A stretch of DNA of 64,000 nt from NCBI RefSeq assembly GCF_007655135.1, contig NC_045134.1, positions 11,118,982-11,182,981 on the forward strand, read 5' to 3'. The notes beneath the pieces are model-generated. The model saw only the letters and a program-made list of their open reading frames with translations. It searched no databases and was not told the origin of the DNA. This DNA comes from Punica granatum. Taxonomy: Eukaryota; Streptophyta; Magnoliopsida; Myrtales; Lythraceae. This document shows, in pieces, positions 23,114-35,690 of this stretch. A program made the translations under genes and the position numbers. Position 1 is the stretch's first letter, and each line of letters opens with the position of its first letter.

Positions 23114-23787
23114 TAGCTAGTTAGAATCTGAGTAGATAATAGCATAAAATATGATTTTATGCTTGGTACTGGTATGATTATGTTTGATATTTGCGGTGCA
23201 TGACTGTTAGACATGGACTATGTCCTAGTTGTGTTAGTATAATAGTTATGCGTTTGGACTATTATGTAATTGTTACATAATAGTGTATGGTGAGATCGAT
23301 TAAATGTTAATCAAATCCCTCAAAATATTAAGTCCATATCCTTCCACCGTGTAACGCTCGTCAAGACCAAGATCGATGAGTGTGTAGACCTTGCCTTCGC
23401 AGGATGCCCTTATCTATCCTAGTAAGACGTTGTGTTTACCAGTGGGTCGGACTTAACTGAGCAAGCCTAATAGGATTAGGAGTTCAGAGGCATGTAGTTG
23501 GGCATCGATCTATAAGATAGATTTGAATAAGGAATTATTCACTCAACTAATCAAGAGTTGCATGTGATGCAATTGGGAAAGTGAGTTCCCTACCTAAATA
23601 GCCAGTTCTGGGTGAATCAGCCCTCGCTGACTCAGAGCTTGGTGAGATATGGATCTTGAGCTACTATGAGAATGATATTCTCTGAATCAATGTTGAGGGT
23701 CATTGATTTGATATAAATAGTGGGAGCAATATTTATAAAGTCCTCATTAAATATTGATGTGTCATAATACTTATTTTGTATATTTCT
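23114..23787 (+). other. Copia leader
   Basis: About 670 bases between the primer site and the gag start, without a long ORF. It presumably holds the packaging signal; nothing specific was recognised. Confidence 0.7.
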
Positions 23788-26700
23788 ATGGTAGTTACCA
23801 TGGCAGGGAGCACTTCTAGTACTTTCTGTTTGCGATCCGTCCTTGATAAGGACAAACTGTCAGGGAATAATTTCCTTGGTTGGTATCGAAACTTGAGAAT
23901 TGTTCTCACCCAAGAAAAGAAACTATATGTCTTAGAGCAACCTCTTCTTGCGCCACCACCTGACGATGCCCCCCAAGCTGAGAAAGATGCTTATAGTAAG
24001 CATCATGATGATGCCGTAAACGTCGGATGTCTCATGTTAGTCACCATGGACTCGGAGCTTCAGAAGCAACATGAGAACATGAAGGCGTACGATATGATCG
24101 TGCATCTCAGGCAGCTCTATCAAGAGCAGGCCCGACATGAGAGATTCGAGATCTCTAAAGCACTTTTTCAGGCAAGGTTGACTGAGGGTAGCCCGGTGGG
24201 TCTTCATGTACTCAAGATGATTGGGTACGTCGAGACTCTGGGAAGACTGGGATTTCCTCTGGGTCAAGAGTTGGCCACAGATTTAGTCCTACAGTCGCTG
24301 CCCAGCAGTTATAGTCAGTTCATCATGAGCTATAATATGAATGACTACAATAAACCATTGCCTGAACTGCTTAACATGTTGAGAACAGCTGAGCATGATA
24401 TCAGTAAGGGGACGTCTGTTCTAATGGTCCAGGGGACCAAAAGAAAGGGCAAGGGCAAGAGTAAAGGCCAGAGGGCTAAAGGTGCATCCAAGTATGACTT
24501 GGGTGCGTTGAAGCCTAAAGCCAAGGTGGCAAAGAATGATTACTGCTTCCATTGTGGCAACACTGGACATTGGAAGCGGAATTGTAAGGTATACCTAGAG
24601 GAGTTGAAGAAGAAGAAGGGAAGTGAGACTTCTACTTCAGGTATCCATGTTATAGAGATCAATGTATCTACTACTTCTACATCTTGGGTATTAGATACCG
24701 GGTGTGGTGCTCATATTTGTGGAAATATGCAGGACCTAAAGAACAGTAGATCGTTGGCAAAGGGCGAGGTGGACCTACGAGTTGGAAATGGAGCAAGAGT
24801 TGCTACATTAACTGTAGGGACTTATCACTTAGTTTTGCCTACTGGGCTAGTATTAGATCTTAACGACTGTTATTATGTACCTGCTATTAGTAGAAACATA
24901 ATATCTGTTTCTTGTTTGGACAAGAAGGGATTTTGTTTCACTATCAAGAACAAGTGTTGTTCTATGTACATGAATGATGTATATTATGGCAGTGCACATT
25001 TAAGTAATGGTCTGTATGTTCTTGATCTAGATACGCCTATTTATAATGTGGAAACCAAACGGCTCAAATCTAATGATTCGAACCCGACTTACCTCTGGCA
25101 TTGTCGTTTAGGCCATATTAGCGAGAATCGCATCTCTAGACTCCATAAGGATGGATTACTGGACTCGTTTGATTTAGAATCGATCGAGACATGCGAACCT
25201 TGCTTAATGGGGAAAATGACTAAGGCCCCTTTTACCGGAAAAGGTGAGCGAGCTAGTGATCATCTGGCTCTCATACATACTGATGTATGTGGACCAGTGA
25301 ACAAGCTTGCTAGAGGTGGGTATCTCTACTTCATTACATTTACTGATGATTTCAGTAGATTTGGATATGTGTATTTGATGAAACACAAATCTGAATCCTT
25401 TGAAAAGTTCAAAGAATTTAAGAATGAAGTGGAGAATCAGTTGGGTAAGAGCATTAAAGTTCTTCGATCAGATCGAGGAGGTGAATATTTGAGCTATGAG
25501 TTTGCTGACTATCTTAAACAGTGTGGGATTTTATCTCAACTGACTCCACCTGGAACACCACAGTGGAATGGTGTAGCTGAGAGGAGGAATCGAACTTTAT
25601 TAGATATGGTTCGATCTTTGATGAGTCATGCAAACTTACCTGACTCCTTCTGGGGATATGCTCTACAGACAGCTGCTCTCATATTAAACAATGCTCCGTC
25701 GAAATCAGTTGAAAGGACACCATATGAGATGTGGTATGGGAAGCGTCCCAAGATGTCTTTTCTAAAAATATGGGGTTGCGAAGCTTATGTGAAGAGATTG
25801 TCTTCGGATAAGCTTGGCCCTAAATCGGACAAATGTTACTTTGTGGGGTATCCTAAGGAAACTCAAGGATACTATTTCTATAATCCCATCGAGGGCAAAG
25901 TGTTTGTCGCTCGAACTGCGGTATTCCTTGAGAAAGAGTTTCTCTTCAAAGGAACTAGTGGGAGGAAATTAGAACTTGGGGAAGTTCTACCACAAAATGA
26001 CATTGACCAATCGACGGGCGATGTTGCAGAACAAGTACCACAAGTTGTTGTGGCACAATCTTCTACACAGGTGACACGGGAGCCTCGTTGGTCTAGTAGG
26101 ATACGTCATGAGCCCGAGAGATATGGATTTCTCGTGACTCAAGACAATGACGTATTGCTCATAGATAATGATGAGCCTACAACCTATGCGGAAGCCGTAA
26201 TAGGCCCTGACTCTGAGAAATGGCTGGAGGCCATGAGATCTGAGATGGAGTCCATGTACACTAACCAAGTATGGACTTTGGTTGATCCACCTGAATGGGC
26301 AAAACCCATTGGGTGTAAGTGGGTCTTCAAGAAGAAGACTGATATGGACGGTAATGTGATTACCTTTAAGGGCCGACTTGTGGCAAAAGGTTTCAAACAA
26401 GTTAATGGTGTTAACTATGACGAAACTTTTTCCCCGGTGGCTATGCTTAAATCCATAAGGATCTTGCTTGCAATTGCAGCTTATTATGATTATGAGATCT
26501 GGCAAATGGATGTCAAAACTGCTTTCCTGAACGGGAAGCTCCTCGAGGATGTGTATATGACACAACCTGAGGGTTTTGTCGATCCACATAGTGCCGGAAA
26601 GGTTTGTAAGCTACAACGGTCTATTTATGGGCTGAAGCAAGCTTCCAGGAGCTGGAATCTTCGTTTTGATGATGCAATCAAAGAGTTTGGTTTCATTAAG

Positions 26701-27753
26701 AATGAAGATGAACCCTGTGTTTACAAGAAGGTTAGTGGGAGCGTAGTGATCTTCTTGGTGTTGTATGTAGACGACATACTTCTGATCGGAAATGACATTC
26801 CTTCCTTACAGTCTGTGAAGACTTGGTTGGGAAGGTGTTTCTCTATGAAGGACTTAGGCGAAGCTACCTATGTGCTAGGTATCAAGATCTATAGAGATAG
26901 ATCCAGGAGACTGCTTGGCCTAAGTCAAAGTGCATACATAGATAAAGTGCTTCGGCGTTTTAGCATGCATGATTCTAAGAAAGGGTCGCTGCCTATGTTA
27001 CATGGCATAAGCCTTTCGAAGGCTCAGAGTCCTTCTACTCGAGAGGAGAGGGACCGCATGAATAGGATTCCATATGCGTCAGCTATTGGATCCATCATGT
27101 ATGCTATGTTATGCACTCGATCAGATGTCTCGTATGCTTTGAGTATGACGAGTCGATACCAATCAGATCCAGGTGAAAGACACTGGATTGCAGTAAAGAA
27201 CATCCTTAAGTACTTACGAAGGACTAAGGAGATGTTTTTGGTATATGGAGGCGAAGAAGAGCTCGTTGTAAGAGGTTACACCGATGCTAGCTTCCAGACC
27301 GATAAGGACGACAGTAGATCGCAGTCAGGGTATGTGTTCTGCCTGAATGGAGGTGCTGTGAGTTGGAAGAGTTCCAAACAGGAGACAGTAGCCGATTCTA
27401 CCACAGAGGCCGAGTATATTGCTGCCTCTAACGCTGCAAAAGAGGCCGTTTGGATCAAGAAGTTCGTGACAGAACTTGTTGTGGTTCCTAGCATCGCAGA
27501 CCCAGTGGATCTCTATTGTGACAACAATGGAGCCATTGCGCAAGCTAAGGAACCCAGGTCTCACCAGCGATCCAAACATATACTCAGGCGCTTCCATCTC
27601 ATTCGCGAGATCATCGACAGAGGAGATGTGAAGATATGCAGAATACCAACAGATGAGAATCTCGCAGATCCACTTACGAAGCCTCTTGTGCAGCGCAAGC
27701 ACGAGGCTCACACTAGATCTATTGGCATAAGACATGTGCCAGATTGGCTCTAG
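23788..27753 (+). CDS. Ty1/copia gag-pol polyprotein, intact, 1,321 residues
   Basis: One polyprotein supplies capsid, protease, integrase, reverse transcriptase and RNase H; the order integrase before reverse transcriptase defines Ty1/copia. Residue positions from the ATG at 23788: UBN2-type gag about 1-245; CCHC zinc knuckle Cys253-Cys266; protease Asp303 in LDTG; GAG-pre-integrase and zinc site His438, His443, Cys469, Cys472; integrase Asp499, Asp520 or 521, and Glu566 in the DRGGE motif; GTPQWNG motif; reverse transcriptase Asp908 and YVDD at 993-996; RNase H Asp1166 and Glu1207. No catalytic residue is missing. A second ATG at 23800 in context ACCATGGC is a good alternative start. The stop TAG at 27751 is four bases before the polypurine tract. 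No chromodomain or env-like ORF follows. Confidence 0.95.
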   Translation: MVVTMAGSTSSTFCLRSVLDKDKLSGNNFLGWYRNLRIVLTQEKKLYVLEQPLLAPPPDDAPQAEKDAYSKHHDDAVNVGCLMLVTMDSELQKQHENMKAYDMIVHLRQLYQEQARHERFEISKALFQARLTEGSPVGLHVLKMIGYVETLGRLGFPLGQELATDLVLQSLPSSYSQFIMSYNMNDYNKPLPELLNMLRTAEHDISKGTSVLMVQGTKRKGKGKSKGQRAKGASKYDLGALKPKAKVAKNDYCFHCGNTGHWKRNCKVYLEELKKKKGSETSTSGIHVIEINVSTTSTSWVLDTGCGAHICGNMQDLKNSRSLAKGEVDLRVGNGARVATLTVGTYHLVLPTGLVLDLNDCYYVPAISRNIISVSCLDKKGFCFTIKNKCCSMYMNDVYYGSAHLSNGLYVLDLDTPIYNVETKRLKSNDSNPTYLWHCRLGHISENRISRLHKDGLLDSFDLESIETCEPCLMGKMTKAPFTGKGERASDHLALIHTDVCGPVNKLARGGYLYFITFTDDFSRFGYVYLMKHKSESFEKFKEFKNEVENQLGKSIKVLRSDRGGEYLSYEFADYLKQCGILSQLTPPGTPQWNGVAERRNRTLLDMVRSLMSHANLPDSFWGYALQTAALILNNAPSKSVERTPYEMWYGKRPKMSFLKIWGCEAYVKRLSSDKLGPKSDKCYFVGYPKETQGYYFYNPIEGKVFVARTAVFLEKEFLFKGTSGRKLELGEVLPQNDIDQSTGDVAEQVPQVVVAQSSTQVTREPRWSSRIRHEPERYGFLVTQDNDVLLIDNDEPTTYAEAVIGPDSEKWLEAMRSEMESMYTNQVWTLVDPPEWAKPIGCKWVFKKKTDMDGNVITFKGRLVAKGFKQVNGVNYDETFSPVAMLKSIRILLAIAAYYDYEIWQMDVKTAFLNGKLLEDVYMTQPEGFVDPHSAGKVCKLQRSIYGLKQASRSWNLRFDDAIKEFGFIKNEDEPCVYKKVSGSVVIFLVLYVDDILLIGNDIPSLQSVKTWLGRCFSMKDLGEATYVLGIKIYRDRSRRLLGLSQSAYIDKVLRRFSMHDSKKGSLPMLHGISLSKAQSPSTREERDRMNRIPYASAIGSIMYAMLCTRSDVSYALSMTSRYQSDPGERHWIAVKNILKYLRRTKEMFLVYGGEEELVVRGYTDASFQTDKDDSRSQSGYVFCLNGGAVSWKSSKQETVADSTTEAEYIAASNAAKEAVWIKKFVTELVVVPSIADPVDLYCDNNGAIAQAKEPRSHQRSKHILRRFHLIREIIDRGDVKICRIPTDENLADPLTKPLVQRKHEAHTRSIGIRHVPDWL

Positions 27754-27756
27754 TGC

Positions 27757-27767
27757 AAGTGGGAGAT
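27757..27767 (+). promoter_or_regulatory. Polypurine tract of the copia element
   Basis: AAGTGGGAGAT directly before the 3' LTR; primes plus-strand DNA synthesis. Confidence 0.85.
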
Positions 27768-29443
27768 TGTTGGGAATTGGTGTATGCCCTAGAGGCAATC
27801 TATAATCAGTTTTGTAATATGATATCTATTTCATTATAAAACGAGGCATATCTGTTATTGTGTAGATTGCGCTAAATATGATTTTACACAATAATGTCCT
27901 TGGAATAGTAGGTTCAATAGGCATCAAGTGTGACTTGATTGTGAGATCCTATAATTACTGAACATTATTCCTAAATGTCCATAGTCAAAGTATTATCGTT
28001 AATTAGGACAACGGTAATACGGTTAGACTAGTGTGAGTGTTGATTGATGACCAAATCTCATAGGTCATGGATATGGAGATATCAAATCACACCACATGTA
28101 TACATTAAGAGTAATGTGTATTGGACTGACCCGCCATGAGATTGCTACATGGGTTGTTACGTGACTGTCATTAGTATATCTCAAAGTAACTATAGTGTAA
28201 TGGTCCTTTGACTTGAGGTCACCATGGATTCCTACGTGTAATGTCGTATATTTTGATACTGTCAAACGCCACCGTAACTGGTTGGTTATAAAGATAGTTA
28301 TTGGGTATGCCACAAAGCATGGAAAAGAATGTGAGTGACCAAGATAGGATTTGTCCCTCCTACGAAACGGGAGCGATATCTCACGGCCACTTGGTGGTTA
28401 AGTCTAAAAGTGTATGCATACCCAAATGAGTCGATATAATGATATCGAGCTCATTTGCTCTGATAGACTTACCCGGTAAATCAAGAAAGAGAGATATTAA
28501 GCCATACAAGGATGTCATCGACCATGCCTTGGGCTCAATAGAGATATAGAGGACAATGGATTATATTACACGGTAATATAGGTCACGAGGTTCGTCGAGA
28601 AATTGACTTTCCGATTACTTGAGTAACAGTGATGCATTGCTAGATGCCGCTCACTGTTTGTAATATTAAAATAGAGATTTCGATATTACTATCAACGTAA
28701 TTGGGAACCTACAGGGTCACACACTACGACTAACTTGACGAGATATTTTGAAACAACAAAATTGTCTAATAAAGATTAGATGATTTATGGTGCGACCGAT
28801 TAATCGGATATTTAATGAGATTAAATTTGCCGATTAATTAGACCCGATTTATTAGATTTAATGGTGTGCTAAGTGGTTATTTTTATGGAACCACTTGGAG
28901 CCAATTATAGAAAGAAACATGGGCCAATTGTATGATAACACTTAGCTATACACATGGACTAATTAAATGATGTCACCTAGACTTACACATGTCACTTGGA
29001 GCCTTGATTCTCCTTAATCCCACATCGGTGGGGCTTTGAATTTGTCTTCCCCATATTGCTTATAAAAGGGGCAGCATGCATGTTTAGATATAAGAGATAT
29101 ATATACATGTATATGGGTGTACGTGTATAAGTGTAAGGAAATTCAAGTTGAATTGTTCAATTTGAATTAATCCTACTAGTCTAATAAATTTCGGGTGTCG
29201 CATCGGGGTGTTTCTTTCGAGTGTTGGTCGCTAGCACCGCCGATCTCGAAAACTCGTCGACAAAGTCGGTGTGGATACCAGTAGAGGCGTCACGCGTGGG
29301 ACGCTCGGTCGACAACTTTAAATATTCCAGGTACGCTTTTATTTACTCTTACTCTTCTAGTAGGTCTTGGAATTAGTTTCACGGGTAAGAAATTTTGAAT
29401 TTCTGTTCCTTTTTACGCTTCCGTTAGCCCCGTGGAACTAGCA
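27768..29443 (+). repeat. 3' LTR of the copia element
   Basis: 1,676 bp, the same length as the 5' LTR, with one mismatch found by line-by-line reading (T at 28175). Confidence 0.95.
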
Positions 29444-29715
29444 ATAGGCCCGCACGTAACATGAACCCCCGAACACGGATTTTCCGGTTCCGCACAGATC
29501 AATGCCTTAACGACAAACTAGGTGTTCCATACCCCTAGACTCGGGTAACTTATCCGCCCTCGACCTACGGGTCGTAAAATGATAAGTGGCGACTCTTTCT
29601 CTCACGCGTGTCCGTCACGCGTCCCCACGGGAAGGTGGACACTCTCAAGCCGCGCGATCCAAAAGCGCGCAATGCGGGCCCCGAAGAGAGTCCACATTCG
29701 GGTCCGTACAGCAGG

Positions 29716-29936
29716 AGCTCCATGCCATCCTCCAACCCGACTCCAACAACAGTCCTTGAGTCGGCCTGCGCGCCAATTTGAATTTTTTCTGTTCTTGAGA
29801 GAGATGTGCGATGTATACTATTCTTTAAGCCGTGGACATTTTTATTTTCTACACGCACGCATAATCCAATTTCAAAATTAGGGTGTCATTTGTATTGACT
29901 AGTCTTAAGTCAATTTTCCTTTCATCTTGGTAAGGG
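29716..29936 (+). other. Leader of element A, second part
   Basis: Continues the leader after the solo LTR. Homologous to 42163-42390 of element B on the other strand, down to TGGTAAGGGATGTC at the ORF start. Confidence 0.65.
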
Positions 29937-30856
29937 ATGTCACGCCCGGTCTCCTGCCCGCGACTCGACTGAGTCACACCACCGCTCGAGGAGATTACCC
30001 GTATATGGGGAGCATTACGCCCAGTCGACCGCCGTTACATCTCTGTATTCATAGGGGATATCCCTTTGCTGGCTACTCGGCAAGTTGATTGGAATTTCCT
30101 CGAAGCCGCCATCGCATTCTGGAACCCAAGTCGTGCCGTCTTCGACATACAGGGTACCGAGCTCACGCCGACCATTGAGGAGTACCAGACACTCATCGGT
30201 CGAACCGCAGTTGTCCACGGCATTGTAGAACCCAACTTCCACACCGCCCGACCAACCCTAGTCCCACGCCTACTCGGGGTTCCCACGACTCGTTTGAATG
30301 TTGAACTCGCATACTCCGTCAGCACGAAGATTGCAATCGAGAAACTCCTACTTTTTATTGAGTCACGAGCGCATAGGGTCTAGGGGGATTTTCTTCGAAA
30401 GGATTTATGTCATGCTGTTCTATTGCTAATCTTTGGGACCCTCTTATTCCCTTGCTCGCATAGTCTCATCGATGTTGCCTTGGCCAGCGTTGTCCTCCAA
30501 GTGGTCGGAGGGCGTGGTTATGAGGTAGCCCTCGTGGCTGAGACCATCCGGTCCCTCGACCGCGTCTTGAGAACATGCGACCGAAGGATAAGAGGATCCC
30601 CTATGCTTTTACAAATTTGGCTTCAAAGTCACGCAAATCCTCTGCATCTGTTGCGCTCGATTATGTATTTTAATGGTCTGGAGTCAATTTTTTCTTGATT
30701 GTTACCCCTCCTGTGTGTGGAAGAACGCAAGGTCTCTGAGTGGATCAAAAGTTTTCGTAAAATAGCACCTAGGGGCTTCAAGTGGCGTGCCGCGTGGATG
30801 CCACCCGGACCCATGGCCCTTAGGTGTCCTGATTTTTATGGAGTCCCACTCATGAG
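29937..30856 (+). pseudogene. Element A ORF, 5' part (DUF7745-like), broken
   Basis: Aligns with the intact ORF of element B from its first Met. An early stop (TGA at 29970, where B has AGA), another (TAG at 30381, where B has CGA) and at least one frameshift near 30700 interrupt it. Conserved stretches include VDWNF, IQGTELTP, TIEEY and VVGGRGYEVALVAETIRSLDR. It is then cut at 30856 by insertion of element B and resumes at 47561. The parent protein's role is unknown; see the intact copy at 40672-42162. Confidence 0.8.
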
Positions 30857-33800
30857 TGTACGGACCCGAATGTGGACTCTCGTCGGGGCCCGCATTGTGC
30901 GCTTTTGGATCGCGCGGCTTGGGAGTGTCCACCTTCCCGTGGGGACGCGTGACGGACACGCGTGAGAGAAGGAGTCGCCACTTATCATTTTACGACCCGT
31001 AGGTCGAGGGCGGATAAGTTACCCGGGTCTAGGGGTATGGAACACCTAGTTTGTTGTTAAGGCATTGATCTGTGCGGAACCGAAAAATCCGTGTTCGGGG
31101 TTCATGTTACGTGCGGGCCTATATCCCGCACGCCCTTTCGGTACTCTGGTTTGCTAGGCTTGCATTTTTGTTTTATTTACCGCATGAATTAGGCTGCACT
31201 CGGCTCACACGTTTTGACACCGTAGATTCGGTGAATTAAACGATGTCGGTTGAGAAGTCGAGAGAGAAGTAAACCCGTATGTCGGGGAGTTGCTTCACAA
31301 TCTTGCGTTACAGTTCATCGAACCATGGAGGTTGAATCCCTGCGTGAACCAAAACCGCGAGATCTTGGATTTACTTTTGTCTGGGCAAGCGCTAGACCGA
31401 TTCGACTAATTCGACTCTCGGACCGTTCGCTCACCGACTGGAATTCTTACAGAACAAATGTACAAAATAAAAGTCCTTACAATGCTCTCGAAAAAAATAA
31501 ATACAAATTACAAATGGCCGAATTCCAGTCGACTCGCGTTCGGTTATTATTCCACTCTAACTCACCGTGAGTTTAGGGAAAAAGACCGAAGAACTGAAAT
31601 TCAATGGACGCTCTCACTGAATAGGGCGTTGGACCCTGTGAGTGTTGATTAGGGCGTTGAACCCTGTGCTCGATGATTAGGGCGTTGAACCCTAATATTA
31701 TTCGGCCTAGGGATCAGGCTCGACCCGCATGGCAAACAGGTGCGGAAAGATAACACGCAACATCTTAATAATAGACAAAGTGTTTGTCATTATCGAGTGT
31801 ACGTGTTTTAACAAGTTGTTAATCCGGGGTATTTTGGCATGCAAATCCTACCCTAGACAAACCAGCACGTGCCAATGTTTTAGCATTCGGCTTTGTTTTG
31901 AGAACCTGACAAAGAGAGTCAAATCTCATGTGTGTGGATTAATTTTACAGTTGTTCTGTATTGTGACACTGAATTTCCACTGAATTAGCCAAACTCGTGT
32001 TTTGACTCTAGATTTGGAATCTAGAATTCCTCCTAACCATTATCTAGTGTTTGGTTAGGTCGAGTGAAAGGTTAATCAGCATTTTGCATGTTTTCTGACA
32101 GAGATAACCATTCTAGTTACCCGAGTCTATGTTAGGATGACAGAAACTCATCAGTTAGATAAGAAAAGGCTATGCAGATGAACCTGCACCTGAACAGGTA
32201 GCCCATTCTTATCCCGTACTGTAGTGTTTCCGTCATGCTAACCTTAAGAGTGTCGTTGAATTGTGAAATGACGATTTTGCCCTTTATTTGAAAATTGTTT
32301 TCAGAAAAGGGGAAACATCGCAGTGCGGGCCACCTCGGCCTGTAGCCGGTGTCGACCAATTCCCTGGATCGTCCAGGGTTATGCAAGAACCCCGAAAAAG
32401 CCAAAGAACCGGTCGGTCTGCCCGGAAGTGATCTAGAAAGATCTTCTGCATCATGACCTGAGTTACCTGGAATCAGGTAAAAACTCAAGTTGAGACACAG
32501 AAGCCCTTTTCAGACGTCCATGCTACATCGGACCGCGCGTTTCGGGTTTTGAAATTGATAAGTTTGAACAGGGCACCGACGTCATTTGACAACTCATCGA
32601 CGCGAGTTATCAGTTAATGGCCAATTCGTGTAAACTTTATCAGTGTAAAGTGGGTTTAATCATGTGAGCGTCCCGATTAACCCGTTTGTGGAATTGATGC
32701 TTAAGGGTTATGTCGAATGCATTAATTGTGAAAACGATTCACGACTCGACGACCAAGACGATTCCATAAGGATCGAGGATAATTTGGTCCAATGACCGAA
32801 ACTACCCTCATAACCGAATGGACCCGAATGAGTCATCGATACCCGAATCCATGCATGCTTTGTTTTGAAAAGACATTTTCATGCGATATTGCGACGATAA
32901 TGTAAATTGCAAATTACACGAAAGCCGAGAACATACTCGAAACGGGAAGAGGAAGCCTCATGCAACCCGTACGAGTCTAAGAGGCTCTCGGCCACTTCTC
33001 TTTGGAGATAGCCGAGAAATCCCATGGCCCGAATGGGGTTCCACGAGGTTTACCCGTCTCGTTTCGAATCATTTCTCGCATGCTCAAACGACACACATGA
33101 TAAATGACACGATTAAACGAAAATCGGTATTGCCATGATTTGAATAACGCATTCGAACATGCAAACATGCACAAACAAGTTATTTACGGAATCGATAAAA
33201 CAATACTGACTTCATGCATGTAAGAAAACACGAGAAGACTCGGGAATCGAACTTGGATCGGGCTAAGAAGGCCGTTCTTAACCCGAGGAAAGCAAGCCAA
33301 GTCTCGGTTACCTCTTCTTGAGGCAAACCCGAGAGCTCTTTTGCTTATTTCGGGTCGGGAAGGTCTTCCGAGGGTCGATCCAAACGTTTCCCGACATGCT
33401 AACATGTTAATCGAGGATAAACATGCATGATATAATGTAAAAAGTGCATAAACATGAAGTCTTGCAAGTGAACATGCTTTGTGCACCATATTACTCCATA
33501 GCCATGCAAATAATGTAAAAAGCCCTAACTCCTCTAAGTCAAGAGTGATTTACCTAGCCTCGGGATACGAGGAAAGAGTCGGGGAAGTGTTCGAGAGTCG
33601 GGTGACTCGGTTGAACGCTTGAAAGAATGCTCGGGTGCAAGGACATGCACGTTCGGGGAGCTAGGTGCACGGGAGGCCGGCTGGCGTGCGCGGGCGCGCG
33701 GCTGTGCGCGCGAGTGTGCGGCTACGGGTGCACTATTAACCCGAGAGCACGATCTACACCCGAAATGAGGGAATCAACCTGAAATGATGAGCAAATGACT

Positions 33801-35674
33801 TCAAACCAAAAATCTAATTTCATGAATGAACTCCTTGGGTCCAAAACATGTGGTCCATGGAGTTTGAGAAGTTTTGAACTTAAGTCGGGATGATGAACAT
33901 CGGCTTCCGACTTAAGAAACTCAAAGCTTTCTTCGGGTTTGCTTCGATTTTTCTCTCTTGGTTTTGAAGTGTTGAAGCTTGCTGGTCCTTGGCTATGGAG
34001 TTGAGAGCTTTTCTTGAGGGAGAAAGCTTGGAGAGAGTGTGTAAGAGGAGAAGTGATTATCTTAATCACTTTTGGGCCATTTATAGGCAAAGCTAATGAC
34101 ACAATTAGCAAAAGCAAGTGCTCTTAACCCCCATGCTTAGAAAATATCAAGCCTCATCCTCTTCCATTGCATTAATGAAGAAGAGATAAGACATTGATGA
34201 GCATTGATGGAGGCTTGAGTGTTGTCTTCAAACTCTTGGATATTTTCAAACAAGAGTGCAAGTTGGCTTCTTGCATTGAAGAAGAAGAAGAAGCTTCTAG
34301 AGTAAAGGGTGACTCATCTTGAGTAGCCCGTGGGTCCCACGACCGAAGAGGAGAAACCGGGAAAAAGCTCGGGTCTCGATTGATCGCGCATTCGAAGTTC
34401 GTGGTTTGAATTGAATGTCGAATTATCGATATACGCGAGGAAATGGATTTAATGAGTCCGAGATTGGCATTTTCCGTGAGAAATTGCCAAATGTCTGTAT
34501 GAGACTTGGAAGCCGGTTTTGCTCCTTTTATGCATTCAGAGCGAGGTTACCCACTTCTGACAGCATATCTTGTATCTGCATCCCACGTCTGTCATTTTGA
34601 CATAAATTGTCAAATTACGTGGGCCCTTGTCCCTTAAGCCGGTAAATACAAATATGGAGCCGGAGATGTCCTAGGAGGCCGAAACTGGATTTCTCAGATT
34701 GCTTTCTGAGTTTCTTGGACGATCCGGAGATTACTGCGATCTCTGTTTGCTGAGATTGGGCCTCTAAGGATATGAAAAGTGCATCTGAGACCCTTAAAGC
34801 ACTGCTCGATGGGTCTAGATGAGTTGTGTGATTCATTCCGACAATTCCACATTGAGTCTTGAGAAGGCTAGCATTGTGTAAGGTAAGCATCCGGCGTCAA
34901 GTTTCCCCAAAGAGGACCTCCGGATATGGATTTTCACTGAAAATGGCCTTTTGTGCCCCTCGGAGGTTACTCGGGAAACCGTGAAGGGTTTTGCTGTCTG
35001 TTTTGCCCAATTGCGAATGTCCGCTGGAGTTTTCAGGGCAATGTAGTGTGAACTTCGTTTGCCGTAATTCCATCAGACCAGTCTCCGGTTACGCTCTTCC
35101 GAAGAAGGGTATGCCCGTTTTGTTATTCGGAAGTCATTCAGAGTGTCTGTATGGCTTCTAAAAGACAATATGAAGCATTGCTCGTGCTCTGTATGATTGA
35201 GGGGCATGGCTGCATCTGATATTTGGAATTAACTTTTCTTCGAGAAACCGGCATTTTTGGACTTCCACTGAAAAGTTGTCTGTATACAGAAAGTTGTTCT
35301 GTATAGAGCAGATGATTTGCAAAATGCCTTTGGGGACACTTTTCATCTGTTTGGCATTGGAGTGGATTTTTGGGGTCCAATATTGGCTGTCTTCCGATGA
35401 TCGAGCGAACTATCGGAAAATAGAACTGTCCGTGTGATATACTGAAAATGCCGGTTTTGGATATTGCTGAGCTCTCTAGTCACTCTATTACCCTTTTGTG
35501 ACCCCTGGAGTCCTTCTGTCATATGCATGTGTCATTTGCCCGATTTTGCCGACTTGAGGATGAATAGTGATTTTCTGCTCTGTTAAGTCGTTTTTCTGTA
35601 TTCTGCTCAGGTTGTGGCTTGGATCATTGCTGATATCATCGTTTGGAAAGGTGAGCCAAAATGGAGTGCTGACA
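30857..35674 (-). repeat. 3' LTR of element B
   Basis: On the - strand TGTCAGCACTCC to GGTCCGTACA, 4,818 bp. A TATA-like GCATAAAAGG lies near 34535-34523. More than twenty substitutions against the other LTR were noticed. Short open frames inside it are not coding. Confidence 0.9.
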
Positions 35675-35690
35675 GCTTGCCCCTCTTTGA
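35675..35690 (-). promoter_or_regulatory. Polypurine tract of element B
   Basis: On the - strand TCAAAGAGGGGCAAGC directly precedes the 3' LTR. Confidence 0.7.

Larger units (their letters stand above)
21423..29443 (+). mobile_element. Complete Ty1/copia LTR retrotransposon
   Basis: Two 1,676-bp LTRs, a Met-tRNA primer site, one long gag-pol ORF, a polypurine tract and a perfect 5-bp target duplication ATAGG (21418-21422 and 29444-29448). I found one difference between the LTRs (C at 21830, T at 28175). No internal stop is present. It looks autonomous and very recently inserted, into the family-B solo LTR. Confidence 0.95.
16831..29710 (+). mobile_element. Solo LTR of family B, interrupted by a copia element
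   Basis: Begins TGTCAGCACC and ends GGTCCGTACA, with GCAGG on both sides (16826-16830 and 29711-29715). Removing the copia element and its target duplication leaves about 4,854 bp, matching the 4,818/4,819-bp LTRs of element B. No internal region is attached, so it is a solo LTR left by LTR-LTR recombination. A TATA-like GCATAAAAGG lies near 17972. Confidence 0.85.
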
